A stretch of 64,000 bases of DNA from Nocardioides panaciterrulae. Lineage in GTDB: Bacteria; Actinomycetota; Actinomycetes; Propionibacteriales; Nocardioidaceae. The DNA lies in NCBI RefSeq assembly GCF_013409645.1, contig NZ_JACCBG010000001.1:2044001-2108000 (forward strand), read 5' to 3'. Shown here piece after piece: positions 43,100 through 51,065 of the stretch (positions within the stretch are counted from its first letter, which is position 1; each line of letters starts with the position of its first letter). Under the pieces are notes generated by a model, which worked only from the letters and a program-made list of their open reading frames with translations, was not told the DNA's origin and did not search any database. Made by a program: the position numbers and the translations under genes.

Positions 43100-45904
43100 A
43101 TGAGCACGGCCGACGACCTCTCGCCGGCGGAGCGGTACGCCGACTACCGCCGGGGACGCCAGCACCCCGTCCACCGCGACTTCGAGAGCCTCTACTCCTT
43201 CCCGCTCGACGACTTCCAGGCGCGCGCCTGCAAGGAGATCGAGGAGGGGCGCGGGGTGCTGGTGGCGGCGCCCACCGGCTCGGGCAAGACGATCGTGGGG
43301 GAGTTCGCGGTCCACCTGGCGCTCGCGACCGGCCGCAAGGCGTTCTACACCACCCCGATCAAGGCGCTCTCGAACCAGAAGTACCACGACCTGCTCGCGC
43401 GCTACGGCCCCGAGAACGTCGGCCTGCTGACCGGCGACAACGTCGTCAACGGCGAGGCGCCCATCGTCGTGATGACCACCGAGGTGCTGCGCAACATGCT
43501 GTACGCCGGGTCGCGCACCCTGCTCGGCCTCGGGTTCGTCGTGATGGACGAGGTGCACTACCTCGCCGACCGCGCCCGCGGCGCGGTGTGGGAGGAGGTG
43601 ATCATCCACCTGCCGGAGTCGGTGGCGCTGATCTCGCTGTCCGCGACCGTCTCCAACGCCGAGGAGTTCGGCGAGTGGCTGGAGACCGTGCGCGGCGACA
43701 CCACCACGATCGTGGAGGAGCGGCGGCCGGTGCCGCTCTACCAGCACGTGATGGTCGGTCGGCGGCTGCTGGACCTGTTCGCCTCCTCCGACGTCGACGC
43801 GGCGGCCGGGTTCGTCAAGGAGGGTGCCCCCGTCAACGGCGAGCTGCTCAAGGTCGCCCGCGACGACTGGGCCAGCTCCCGGCTGATGCGGGACCGCCGC
43901 TCGCCCCGCAAGGGCCGGCCGGGCTCGTCGAAGAACCCCCGGGCGGTCGGCAACGGCCGCCGGGTGTGGATCCCGACGCGGGTGGAGGTCATCGACCGGC
44001 TGGAGCGGCAGGGCCTGCTGCCCGCGATCGTGTTCATCTTCAGCCGCGTGGGCTGCGACGCCGCGGTCACGCAGTGCCTGGCCGCCAACGTGCGCCTGAC
44101 CACGCCCGAGGAGCGCGACGAGATCTACGCCTACGTGGAGGCGAGCTGCCGGCACCTGCCCGACGAGGACCTGCACGTCCTCGGCTACCACGACTTCCTC
44201 GACGGGCTCACCCGCGGCGTCGCGGCCCACCACGCGGGCATGCTGCCGACGTTCAAGCAGGTCGTCGAGGAGCTGTTCGTCCGCGGGCTGTGCAAGGTCG
44301 TCTTCGCCACCGAGACCCTGGCGCTCGGGATCAACATGCCCGCGCGCACCGTGGTGATCGAGAAGCTGACCAAGTGGAACGGCGAGACCCACGCCGACAT
44401 CACCCCGGGGGAGTACACCCAGCTCACCGGCCGCGCCGGCCGCCGCGGGCTCGACGTCGAGGGTCACGGGGTCGTGCTCTGGCAGCCGGGCACGGACCCG
44501 CGCCAGCTGGCCGGCCTGGCGTCGACGCGGACCTACCCGTTGCGGTCGTCGTTCCGGCCGTCGTACAACATGGCGGTCAACCTCGTGCACCAGTTCGGGC
44601 GGGAGCGCTCGCGGGAGCTGCTGGAGCAGTCCTTCGCGCAGTTCCAGGCCGACAAGGCCGTGGTCGGGCTGGCCCGCCAGCTGCACAAGAGCGAGGAGGC
44701 GTTGGAGGGCTACCGGGAGTCGGCGAGCTGCCACCTGGGCGACTTCATGGAGTACGCCGGGCTCCGGCGGCGGATCAGCGAGGCCGAGAAGGCGGCCTCG
44801 CGGGCCCGGCGCCACGACCGCCGCGACGAGGTGCTCGCCTCGCTCGGCCGGCTCCGGCCCGGTGACGTGATCGAGGTCCCGGCCGGCAAGTTCGCCGGCT
44901 ACGCCGTGGTGATCGACCCCGGCCTCTCGGCCGAGGGTCCCCGCCCGTACGTCGTCACCGCCGAGCGGCAGGCCCGGCGGCTGGCCCTGATGGACTTCCC
45001 GACCCCGGTCGAGGCGGTGACCCGGCTGCGGGTGCCGAAGAACTTCAACGGCCGCAACCCGCAGATGCGGCGCGACCTGGCCTCGGCGCTGCGCGACCGG
45101 ACCCACGGCCTCGCACCGGTCTATCCGGGGCGGGGCGAGCGAGCCGGCAAGGCACCGGTGGAGTCAGGGACCGAGCGGGAGATCAAGCGGCTGCGCGACG
45201 AGCTCAAGGCGCACCCCTGCCACGGCTGCCCCGACCGGGAGGACCACGCCCGGTGGGCGGAGCGCTGGTTCAAGCTGGACCGCGACGCCCGCACGCTGCG
45301 GCGCCGGGTCGAGCAGCGCACCAACACCGTGGCCCGCCAGTTCGACCGGGTGTGCGAGGTGCTCACGGCGCTGGACTACCTCGAGGGCGACACGGTCACC
45401 GACCGCGGCCGGCACCTGCGCCAGATCTACTCCGACATGGACCTGCTCGCCTCCGAGTGCCTGCGGCACGGCCTGTGGGACGACCTGTCGCCCTCGGGCC
45501 TCGCCGCGGCGCTCTCGGCGCTGGTCTTCGAGGCCCGGCGGCCCGACGACGCCACCTCGCCGCGGGTGCCGGGTGGCGCGGTGCGCGAGGTGATCGGCGA
45601 GATGGTCCGGCTGTGGGGCGAGCTTGACGCGCTGGAGCGTGAGCACCGGCTGGACTTCCTGCGCCCCCCGGACATGGGCTTCGCCTGGGCGGCCTACCGC
45701 TGGGCCGAGGGCGACGACCTCGACGACGTGCTGACCGAGACCGACCTGGCCGCCGGCGACTTCGTCCGCTGGATGAAGCAGCTGCTCGACCTGGCCGGGC
45801 AGGTCGCCGACGCCGCCGGCGACCTGCCGCTGCGCCGTACCGCCCGGGAGGTCGTGACCCGGCTGCGCCGGGGCGTGGTGGCCTACTCCGGGCTCAGCGA
45901 CTGA
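43100..45904 (+). CDS. helY: Ski2-like DEVH RNA helicase HelY
   Basis: 934-residue helicase of the actinobacterial HelY family. Motif I AAPTGSGKT at about residue 55-63, motif II DEVH at about 150-153, motif III SLSATVSN, and motif VI QLTGRAGRRGLD are intact. The central region (SSFRPSYNMAVNLVHQFGRE) and the large C-terminal part with HPCHGCPDREDH (cysteine and histidine pair), DSHCT/rRNA-processing-like and helical bundle match Ski2/Mtr4 relatives. It probably acts on structured RNA. The gene has its own -10 and usually lies near tatC in actinobacteria, as here. Confidence 0.95.
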   Translation: MSTADDLSPAERYADYRRGRQHPVHRDFESLYSFPLDDFQARACKEIEEGRGVLVAAPTGSGKTIVGEFAVHLALATGRKAFYTTPIKALSNQKYHDLLARYGPENVGLLTGDNVVNGEAPIVVMTTEVLRNMLYAGSRTLLGLGFVVMDEVHYLADRARGAVWEEVIIHLPESVALISLSATVSNAEEFGEWLETVRGDTTTIVEERRPVPLYQHVMVGRRLLDLFASSDVDAAAGFVKEGAPVNGELLKVARDDWASSRLMRDRRSPRKGRPGSSKNPRAVGNGRRVWIPTRVEVIDRLERQGLLPAIVFIFSRVGCDAAVTQCLAANVRLTTPEERDEIYAYVEASCRHLPDEDLHVLGYHDFLDGLTRGVAAHHAGMLPTFKQVVEELFVRGLCKVVFATETLALGINMPARTVVIEKLTKWNGETHADITPGEYTQLTGRAGRRGLDVEGHGVVLWQPGTDPRQLAGLASTRTYPLRSSFRPSYNMAVNLVHQFGRERSRELLEQSFAQFQADKAVVGLARQLHKSEEALEGYRESASCHLGDFMEYAGLRRRISEAEKAASRARRHDRRDEVLASLGRLRPGDVIEVPAGKFAGYAVVIDPGLSAEGPRPYVVTAERQARRLALMDFPTPVEAVTRLRVPKNFNGRNPQMRRDLASALRDRTHGLAPVYPGRGERAGKAPVESGTEREIKRLRDELKAHPCHGCPDREDHARWAERWFKLDRDARTLRRRVEQRTNTVARQFDRVCEVLTALDYLEGDTVTDRGRHLRQIYSDMDLLASECLRHGLWDDLSPSGLAAALSALVFEARRPDDATSPRVPGGAVREVIGEMVRLWGELDALEREHRLDFLRPPDMGFAWAAYRWAEGDDLDDVLTETDLAAGDFVRWMKQLLDLAGQVADAAGDLPLRRTAREVVTRLRRGVVAYSGLSD

Positions 45905-45935
45905 CGCGCGGGCCGGTCGGGCCGGGCCGGGCGGG

Positions 45936-46596
45936 TCAGGCGCTGGCGTGGCGGACCGCGTCGGCGACGGGGGTCTCGCCGCCCACCACGGCCCACTGCC
46001 GGTGCACGGCGGCGTCCTCGTCGAGCACGGCCGCGACCGTGGCGGCGACGTCGGCCCGGGAGATGTCGCCGCGGGCCACGTCCTCGCCCAGCGTGATCCG
46101 GCCGGTGCCGGGGTCGTCGGTGAGACGTCCCGGGCGCAGGATGGTCCAGGCGAGGTCGCTGTCGCGCAGCGCCGCGTCGGCGTCGCGCTTGGCCTCGACG
46201 TAGACCCGCCAGACCTCCTCGGTGTCCTCGGGCAGCGGGTCGTCGACCCCGATCGCGGAGATCTGCACGAACCGGGAGATGCCGGCCTGCCGGGCACCCT
46301 CGACGGACTTCAGGCTGCCCTCGAGGTCGACGGTCCGCTTGCGCTCCACGTTGCCGTCCGCGCCCCCGCCGGCGGCGAACACCACGGCGTCGCAGCCGGC
46401 GAAACGCCTTCGCGAAGGCGGCGGCGTCGTGCTGCTCGATGTCCAGCAGCCGGACCTCGGCGCCGAGCGCCTCGAGCTGGTCGCGGTACTCCTCGCGCCG
46501 CACCAGCGCCACCGGCTCGTGGCCGTGCCTGCGGAGCTCGGGGTGGAGATGGAGGGCCACCTTGCCGTGGCCGCCGACAATCGCTACTCGAGTCAT
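45936..46596 (-). pseudogene. NAD(P)-binding NmrA/SDR-like gene with 1-nt insertion
   Basis: The N-terminal Rossmann part MTRVAIVGGHGKVALHLHPE (ATG 46596) continues to IEQHDAAAFAKAF, then shifts frame. The rest (AGCDAVVFAAGGGADGNVE, ISRFVQISAIGVDD, LAWTILRPGRL) is intact in another frame. Removing one T from TTT (minus strand, + coordinates 46402-46404) rejoins AKAFAGCDAVVFAAG, a normal NAD(P)-binding atypical SDR of about 219 residues. Whether the frameshift is real or a sequencing error cannot be decided. The ATG has TACGGT 6 nt upstream. It lies convergent on helY. Confidence 0.83.
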
Positions 46597-46602
46597 GGGC
46601 CC

Positions 46603-46608
46603 ACCGTA
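46603..46608 (-). promoter_or_regulatory. -10 element for the frameshifted SDR-like gene
   Basis: TACGGT on the minus strand; 6 nt to the ATG at 46596. Confidence 0.5.
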
Positions 46609-46628
46609 CGGGCCCGCTGGGCACCGGT

Positions 46629-47585
46629 TCAGGCGTCGGTGGCCGCCAGCGAGAGCGCCTCGACCAGCCGCTGGGCGGGACCCTCGAGGTTGTAGCGCCG
46701 CGCCAGTGCGAGCACCCGCTCGGGGTCGGCGGGGGTGCGCGGGAGGGCACTGCCGGTGCGGTCGAGGTCGAGGTCGCGGGCCACGGCCACCACGGTGGGG
46801 GCGACCTCGAGGTAGTCGCCGGCCGCCCGCAGCTTCGCGCGCGGGCCGGGGCCGAGGTCGGCCTCCGGGTCCTGGACCGCGGCCAGGATGCCGTCCATGT
46901 CGCCGAACCGGCCCAGCAGCGTCGCCGCGGTCTTCTCGCCGACCCCGGCCACACCCGGCAGCCCGTCGGAGGTGTCGCCCCGCAGGGTCGCGAAGTCGGC
47001 GTACTGGCGCGCGTCTACGCCGTACTTCCCGCGCACCCAGTCGTTGGTCACGAGCTCGTGCTTGCCGACGCCGCGGGCGATGTAGAGCACGCGCACCTGC
47101 GCGTCGTCGTCGACGAGCTGGAACAGGTCGCGGTCCCCGGTGACGATGTCGACGGGGCGCCCGGCACCGGTGGCGAGGGTGCCGATGACGTCGTCGGCCT
47201 CGTAGCCGTCGGCGCCGAGCACGCTGATGCCGAACGCCTCGAGCACCTCCAAGATGAGGGGGACCTGCCGCTGGAGCGGGTCGGGCACCTCCTCCACGTC
47301 CGGAGCCGTCTCCACCTCCTCGACGACCCGGTGAGCCTTGTAGGACGGCACCAGGTCCACGCGCCACTGCGGGCGCCAGTCGTTGTCCCAGCAGCAGACC
47401 AGGTCGGTGGGGCGGTAGTCCCGGACCAGCCTGGCGATGAAGTCGAGCAGCCCGCGGACCGCGTTGACCGGCGTGCCGTCCTCCGCCGTGATCTCCGGGA
47501 CCCCGAAGAACGCGCGGAAGTACATCGAGGCGGTGTCGAGCAGCATCAGCCGGCCCGAGCGGTCTTCTGGCTCACCCTTCGTCAC
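46629..47585 (-). CDS. 5'-3' exonuclease (PolA N-terminal-like, FEN family)
   Basis: About 318-residue stand-alone 5' nuclease related to the N-terminal domain of DNA polymerase I. MLLDTASMYFRAFFG gives the first metal Asp, VCCWDNDWRPQWRVDLVPSYK the next block, GYEADDVIGTLA and DIVTGDRDLFQLV the conserved acidic residues, and DTSDGLPGVAGVGEKTAATL the helix-hairpin-helix. It probably removes flaps or RNA primers. The GTG at 47585 is used; upstream frame belongs to the antisense of the lrp gene. It is divergent from lrp, with a 40-bp gap. Confidence 0.93.
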   Translation of the reverse strand: MTKGEPEDRSGRLMLLDTASMYFRAFFGVPEITAEDGTPVNAVRGLLDFIARLVRDYRPTDLVCCWDNDWRPQWRVDLVPSYKAHRVVEEVETAPDVEEVPDPLQRQVPLILEVLEAFGISVLGADGYEADDVIGTLATGAGRPVDIVTGDRDLFQLVDDDAQVRVLYIARGVGKHELVTNDWVRGKYGVDARQYADFATLRGDTSDGLPGVAGVGEKTAATLLGRFGDMDGILAAVQDPEADLGPGPRAKLRAAGDYLEVAPTVVAVARDLDLDRTGSALPRTPADPERVLALARRYNLEGPAQRLVEALSLAATDA

Positions 47586-47612
47586 GGCCCGCATCCTGCC
47601 ACGCGATCCCGC

Positions 47613-47618
47613 TACTGT
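47613..47618 (+). promoter_or_regulatory. -10 element for the Lrp gene
   Basis: TACTGT; 7 nt to the GTG at 47626. Confidence 0.5.
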
Positions 47619-47625
47619 GTGCGGC

Positions 47626-48087
47626 GTGAGCCAGCCGCCCTCGACCGACGTCGAAGCCACCGACCGCAGGATCTTGGAGCTGCTCGCGGTCGACGGGCGC
47701 ATGTCGTTCACCCACCTCGGCAGGTCCACGGGGCTCTCGACCTCCGCGGTGCACCAGCGGGTCAAGCGGCTCGAGGCGCGCGGGCTGATCAAGGGGTACG
47801 GCGCGACCGTCGACCACGACCAGCTCGGCCTGCCGCTGACCGCGTTCATCTCGATCCGCCCGATCGACCCCTCCCAGCCCGACGACTCCCCGGAGCGGCT
47901 GCGCGACATCCCCGAGATCGAGTCGTGCTGGTCGGTCGCCGGCGACGAGTCCTACATCCTCAAGATCCGCGTCGCCGCCCCCACCGACCTCGAGGACCTC
48001 CTGGCCCGGATCCGCTCCGCCGCCAACGTCGCCACCCGGACCACGATCGTGCTGTCGACGCCGTACGAGAACCGGCCGGTGGTCTAG
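47626..48087 (+). CDS. Lrp/AsnC-family transcription regulator
   Basis: 153 residues. The N-terminal helix-turn-helix is MSFTHLGRSTGLSTSAVHQR and the C-terminal RAM ligand domain carries LGLPLTAFISIRPIDPS and CWSVAGDESYILKIRVAAPT. Lrp/AsnC proteins sense amino acids and commonly control their catabolism. The nearest amino acid operon is the lysine cluster, whose kamA gene lies only 1.3 kb past its stop, beyond the inverted-repeat-bounded AbiEi-like unit. A link between the two is therefore reasonable but unproven. It is divergent from the exonuclease gene. Confidence 0.92.
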   Translation: MSQPPSTDVEATDRRILELLAVDGRMSFTHLGRSTGLSTSAVHQRVKRLEARGLIKGYGATVDHDQLGLPLTAFISIRPIDPSQPDDSPERLRDIPEIESCWSVAGDESYILKIRVAAPTDLEDLLARIRSAANVATRTTIVLSTPYENRPVV

Positions 48088-48096
48088 GGCGGCGCA

Positions 48097-48178
48097 GGAG
48101 TCCCCGGCCAGCCGGGGATTCCCTCGGTTGGGGGCCGTTGCAACGGGCCACAACCGAGGGGAGAGCCTGACAACCCCC
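48097..48178. repeat. 82-nt left inverted repeat of the AbiEi-like unit (two palindromes)
   Basis: Made of a 26-nt imperfect palindrome (TCCCCGG..CCGGGGA core) joined to a 40-nt hairpin with perfect outer 10-bp arms CCCTCGGTTG and CAACCGAGGG, then a TGACAACCCCC tail. It aligns without gaps to the reverse complement of 49285-49366; about 61 of 82 positions match by eye. It begins 9 bases after the lrp stop, so it can also act as the lrp terminator. Confidence 0.85.
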
Positions 48179-48266
48179 GGCCCGGGTCGGCCCGGGTGGG
48201 CACGGATGGGACGGGGGCCGACCGGCTCCGATGGGGCTCAGGCGCGCTCCCCGGGCTCCGGCGGGC

Positions 48267-49217
48267 TCAGGCGGCGCGGAAGCTGGGGCGAAACAGCGCC
48301 CGGATGCGGGAGGCGGTCTGCTCGGGCACGTAGAGGTCCGACCAGATCGTGCGTATGCCCCGGAAGCCGGTGAGCTCACAGACGAGCTCCTCGCGTCGCT
48401 TCTCACGCAGCACGGCGTCGGTGACCGTCTCGCCGGGCCGCAGGTGCACCACGTACTTCACCTTGCCGTCGAACTCGAGGAAGACCCCGAGCTCCGGCCA
48501 GGCGAGGTCCAGGCGGGCGATGAGTCGGCCGTGGCGGTTCCTGACCTCGTACTGGAGCACCGGCGCCGGCAGGCCCTGAGCCCAGCACAGGAAGCGGATG
48601 CGGGTCTCGCCAGCCGACTCCGCGAGCCCCGAGGCGAGACGGATGGCGAGGTCGCTGGCCAGGGTCTTGGGCCAGAACGCCTGCGCGGCCAGGCCCTGCG
48701 CGAGCAGCTCCTTCGTGGTCTCGCCGCGATGGAGCAGGCCGTCGATGGTGACCAGGGCGTGCTCGACGTCGGTGATCGTGAGCATGTCCAGGGCCGTCCT
48801 GGTCCCGCTGGTGACGAGCAGCCCGTCGCGGCGGGTCACGTCCCCGACCCGGATCGTGCCGCGGTGCTGCCTCACGCCGGCCTCGGACCGACCGGCCTTG
48901 TGGTCGGTCCGGGTGAGGTGGACGACGTCCGGCATGTCCCAGACCGGGGCGCCGAGTGCATCGGCTGCCGTGGTGTGGGAGAGCGCGACGTGGGTCTGGG
49001 CGGTGCGCACGGCCGCGCGGGCCACGACGCGTCGGCGACCGACCTCGTCGAGCGCCTCCCAGAGCTCGGCGCCGACGTACGCGCCGCGCCGTACGCGCAC
49101 CCACTCGCCCCGGCGCACGAGACGCTCGATCGACCGGTCGTCGAAGCCGATCGCGATGGCCTCGCGTCGGAGGAAGACGCCTTCGGTGGCGGAGATCGCC
49201 TGCAGTCGAGGATCCAT
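48267..49217 (-). CDS. AbiEi-like protein with C-terminal DUF559/Vsr-like nuclease domain
   Basis: 316 residues. The N-terminal winged-helix domain has EGVFLRREAIAIGFDDRSIE and LVRRGEWVRVRRGAYVGAEL, the AbiEi type IV antitoxin pattern. The middle is AbiEi-like (HVALSHTTAADALGAPVW, GLLVTSGTRTALDMLTI). The C-terminal nuclease-like domain has IARLDLAWPELGVFLEFDGK, with Asp and Glu as likely metal ligands, and EKRREELVCELTGFRGIRTI. Proteins of this build occur in many copies in actinobacterial genomes and are usually annotated as type IV antitoxins, yet no AbiEii toxin partner is adjacent. The gene is alone between two inverted repeats, and a 14-bp palindrome lies upstream of its ATG. Confidence 0.88.
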   Translation of the reverse strand: MDPRLQAISATEGVFLRREAIAIGFDDRSIERLVRRGEWVRVRRGAYVGAELWEALDEVGRRRVVARAAVRTAQTHVALSHTTAADALGAPVWDMPDVVHLTRTDHKAGRSEAGVRQHRGTIRVGDVTRRDGLLVTSGTRTALDMLTITDVEHALVTIDGLLHRGETTKELLAQGLAAQAFWPKTLASDLAIRLASGLAESAGETRIRFLCWAQGLPAPVLQYEVRNRHGRLIARLDLAWPELGVFLEFDGKVKYVVHLRPGETVTDAVLREKRREELVCELTGFRGIRTIWSDLYVPEQTASRIRALFRPSFRAA

Positions 49218-49259
49218 GGCTGCGACCCTGCCGCAGTCAGCGGTCGCTCGGGGGGCTGG

Positions 49260-49273
49260 CCACAGATCTGTGG
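49260..49273. promoter_or_regulatory. Perfect 14-bp palindrome upstream of the AbiEi-like gene
   Basis: CCACAGATCTGTGG sits 43 bases upstream of the ATG (49217), in the position of an operator. AbiEi winged-helix antitoxins are known to repress their own promoters through inverted repeats, so autorepression is a fair guess. Confidence 0.5.
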
Positions 49274-49284
49274 AGAACCCCGGT

Positions 49285-49366
49285 GGGGGTTGTCAGGCCG
49301 CTCCTGCGGTTGATGGGTGTTGCAACGCCCATCAACCGTAGGAGTCCCCGGTCAGCCGGGGATTCC
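49285..49366. repeat. 82-nt right inverted repeat of the AbiEi-like unit (two palindromes)
   Basis: Contains the 44-nt hairpin 49301-49344 with 22-nt arms that carry two mismatches, centred on GTTGCAAC, followed by the 26-nt TCCCCGG..CCGGGGA palindrome. It is the inverted counterpart of 48097-48178. It starts 67 bases upstream of the AbiEi-like ATG and ends 20 bases past the kamA stop, so it may also end kamA transcription. Confidence 0.85.
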
Positions 49367-49386
49367 GGCAGCGGCCCGGCCGACCC

Positions 49387-50841
49387 TCACCAGGCCTGGA
49401 GCGCGGCGGTACGCCGCGAGGCCTCGGCGACCTCCGCGGCCCTGAGGTCGGAGGTGGGGAGGTCGGCGTGGGTGGCCCACCACTGCTGGCCGGCCTCGGG
49501 GAGGGTGTGGATCGGGTCGTAGTACTCGAAGGTCCGGGTCAGCGCCTCGGGGTCGGTGGCCTCGATGGAGGTGCGGTAGTTCTTGGTCCAGTAAGAGATG
49601 CCGCGCTCGGTGTCGTAGTCGGCGAGCTGGTGCACCCAGCGCTTGCCGACGAACGGCACGTCGCAGACGATCCGCGGCGTCGCGAAGCCGGGGAGGTAGC
49701 CCATGATGTGGTGCTGCAGCCGCTGCGCGTCTGCGACCGAGACCCGCCAGTGCTCCGAGAACGGGATCATGTCGCACATGTAGAAGTAGTAGGGCATGAT
49801 CTGCGCGCCGTCGAGCAGCCGGAAGCACAGGTCGAGCAGCGCGTGCGGGTCGGCGTTGACGCCGTTGAGCAGCACGCCCTGGTTGCGGACGTCGCGGATG
49901 CCGGTGTCCAGCATCGCGCGGGTCGCCCGCGCCACGAGCGGGGTGACCGAGTTGGCGTGGTTGGTGTGGGTGTGGATCGCCACGGAGACGCCGCGGGCGC
50001 GGGCCACGGACGCGACCCGCTCCATCCCCCGGACCACGTCGTCCTGCAGCCAGTGCTGGGGGAGGCCGATCAGCGCCTTGGTGGCCAGCCGGATGTCGCG
50101 GATGTTCTCGATCTCGAGCAGGTCGGTGAGGAACGCCTCGAGTCGCGGCCACGGCATGTTCGCCACGTCGCCGCCGGAGACCACGACGTCGCGCACCGAC
50201 GGCGTACGCCGCAGGTAGTCGAGCATGTTCCCGAGCCGGTCGTTGGGCTTGCCGACGAACTTGAGCTTGTCGATGGTCGGCGTGGAGTTGCCGACCAGGT
50301 CCATGCGGGTGCAGTGCCCGCAGTACTGCGGGCAGGTGGGCAGCAGCTCGGCGAGCACCTTGGTCGGGTAGCGGTGGGTCAGCCCCTCGGCCACCCACAT
50401 GTCGTGCTCGTGCAGCGAGTCGCGGGTCGCGTGCGGGTGCGAGGACCAGTCGGTGCGCCGGTCGCTGAGCACCGGGATCATGTAGTGCCGGATCGGGTCG
50501 GCGTAGAACTGCTCGGTCATCGAGCCGGGGCCGCCGGGCACGAACTGCGGCACCATCGTGTTCATCATCTGCGGCGGCACCAGCATCGACATCGTCGCGC
50601 GCTCGGCCTGGTCGCGCTCGAGGTCGGCGTAGAACCGCTCGTCGAGCAGGTCGCCCATCAGCTCGCGCAGCTGCTTGACGTTCTTGACGCAGTGGGCGCG
50701 CTGCCACTGCACGGACTCCCACTCCGCGGTGGTGACGTCCTTCCAGCCGGGGAAGCGGGTCCAGTCCGGCTCGACCAGCTCCGTGCGCTGGTAGGGGTAG
50801 GGCTGGCCGGTCTCAAGACCGATCGAGGTCTCGATGCTCAT
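49387..50841 (-). CDS. kamA: Lysine 2,3-aminomutase
   Basis: 484-residue radical-SAM, PLP enzyme that converts L-lysine to beta-lysine. The cluster-binding CPQYCGHC gives the CxxxCxxC motif at about residues 172-179. VRDVVVSGGDVANM and IHTHTNHANSVTPLV are LAM family blocks, and the PLP lysine is expected in the later DVPFVGKRWVHQL region. The ATG at 50841 follows GGAGGAG. It is divergent from the other lysine genes (224-bp shared promoter region) and opens the pathway they continue. The first 50 residues form the usual LAM N-terminal extension. Length is typical of actinobacterial members. Confidence 0.93.
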   Translation of the reverse strand: MSIETSIGLETGQPYPYQRTELVEPDWTRFPGWKDVTTAEWESVQWQRAHCVKNVKQLRELMGDLLDERFYADLERDQAERATMSMLVPPQMMNTMVPQFVPGGPGSMTEQFYADPIRHYMIPVLSDRRTDWSSHPHATRDSLHEHDMWVAEGLTHRYPTKVLAELLPTCPQYCGHCTRMDLVGNSTPTIDKLKFVGKPNDRLGNMLDYLRRTPSVRDVVVSGGDVANMPWPRLEAFLTDLLEIENIRDIRLATKALIGLPQHWLQDDVVRGMERVASVARARGVSVAIHTHTNHANSVTPLVARATRAMLDTGIRDVRNQGVLLNGVNADPHALLDLCFRLLDGAQIMPYYFYMCDMIPFSEHWRVSVADAQRLQHHIMGYLPGFATPRIVCDVPFVGKRWVHQLADYDTERGISYWTKNYRTSIEATDPEALTRTFEYYDPIHTLPEAGQQWWATHADLPTSDLRAAEVAEASRRTAALQAW

Positions 50842-51065
50842 GGAGACTCCTCCGCAGAAGGCATATACGTCGTGGGCGGTCGGCGTGGCTGCGTCACCGC
50901 CGGGCACCGGGCAGGAACCGTGCGGCAGACTGCCCGGGTCAGGCCGTGTCAGGTTTGTGTGAGCCACGCCATCTCTGCCAGAGTACGAGGAGATCGTGCG
51001 GCTCGTCCAATGGCACGCCGCAAGACTTCCTGTCACCGACACCGATCCGTGGAGGACTGACGGTC

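Noticed and set aside
41558..45106. 1182-codon minus-strand ORF
   Set aside because: It is antisense to tatC, the lipid kinase and helY and has no domain features.
48267..49217. Complete AbiE type IV toxin-antitoxin system
   Set aside because: No gene with an AbiEii nucleotidyltransferase motif is next to either AbiEi-like gene, so a toxin pair is not supported.
50842..51065. Cobalamin riboswitch before the B12-dependent operon
   Set aside because: No B12-box-like conserved segment or matching fold was seen in the 224-bp gap.
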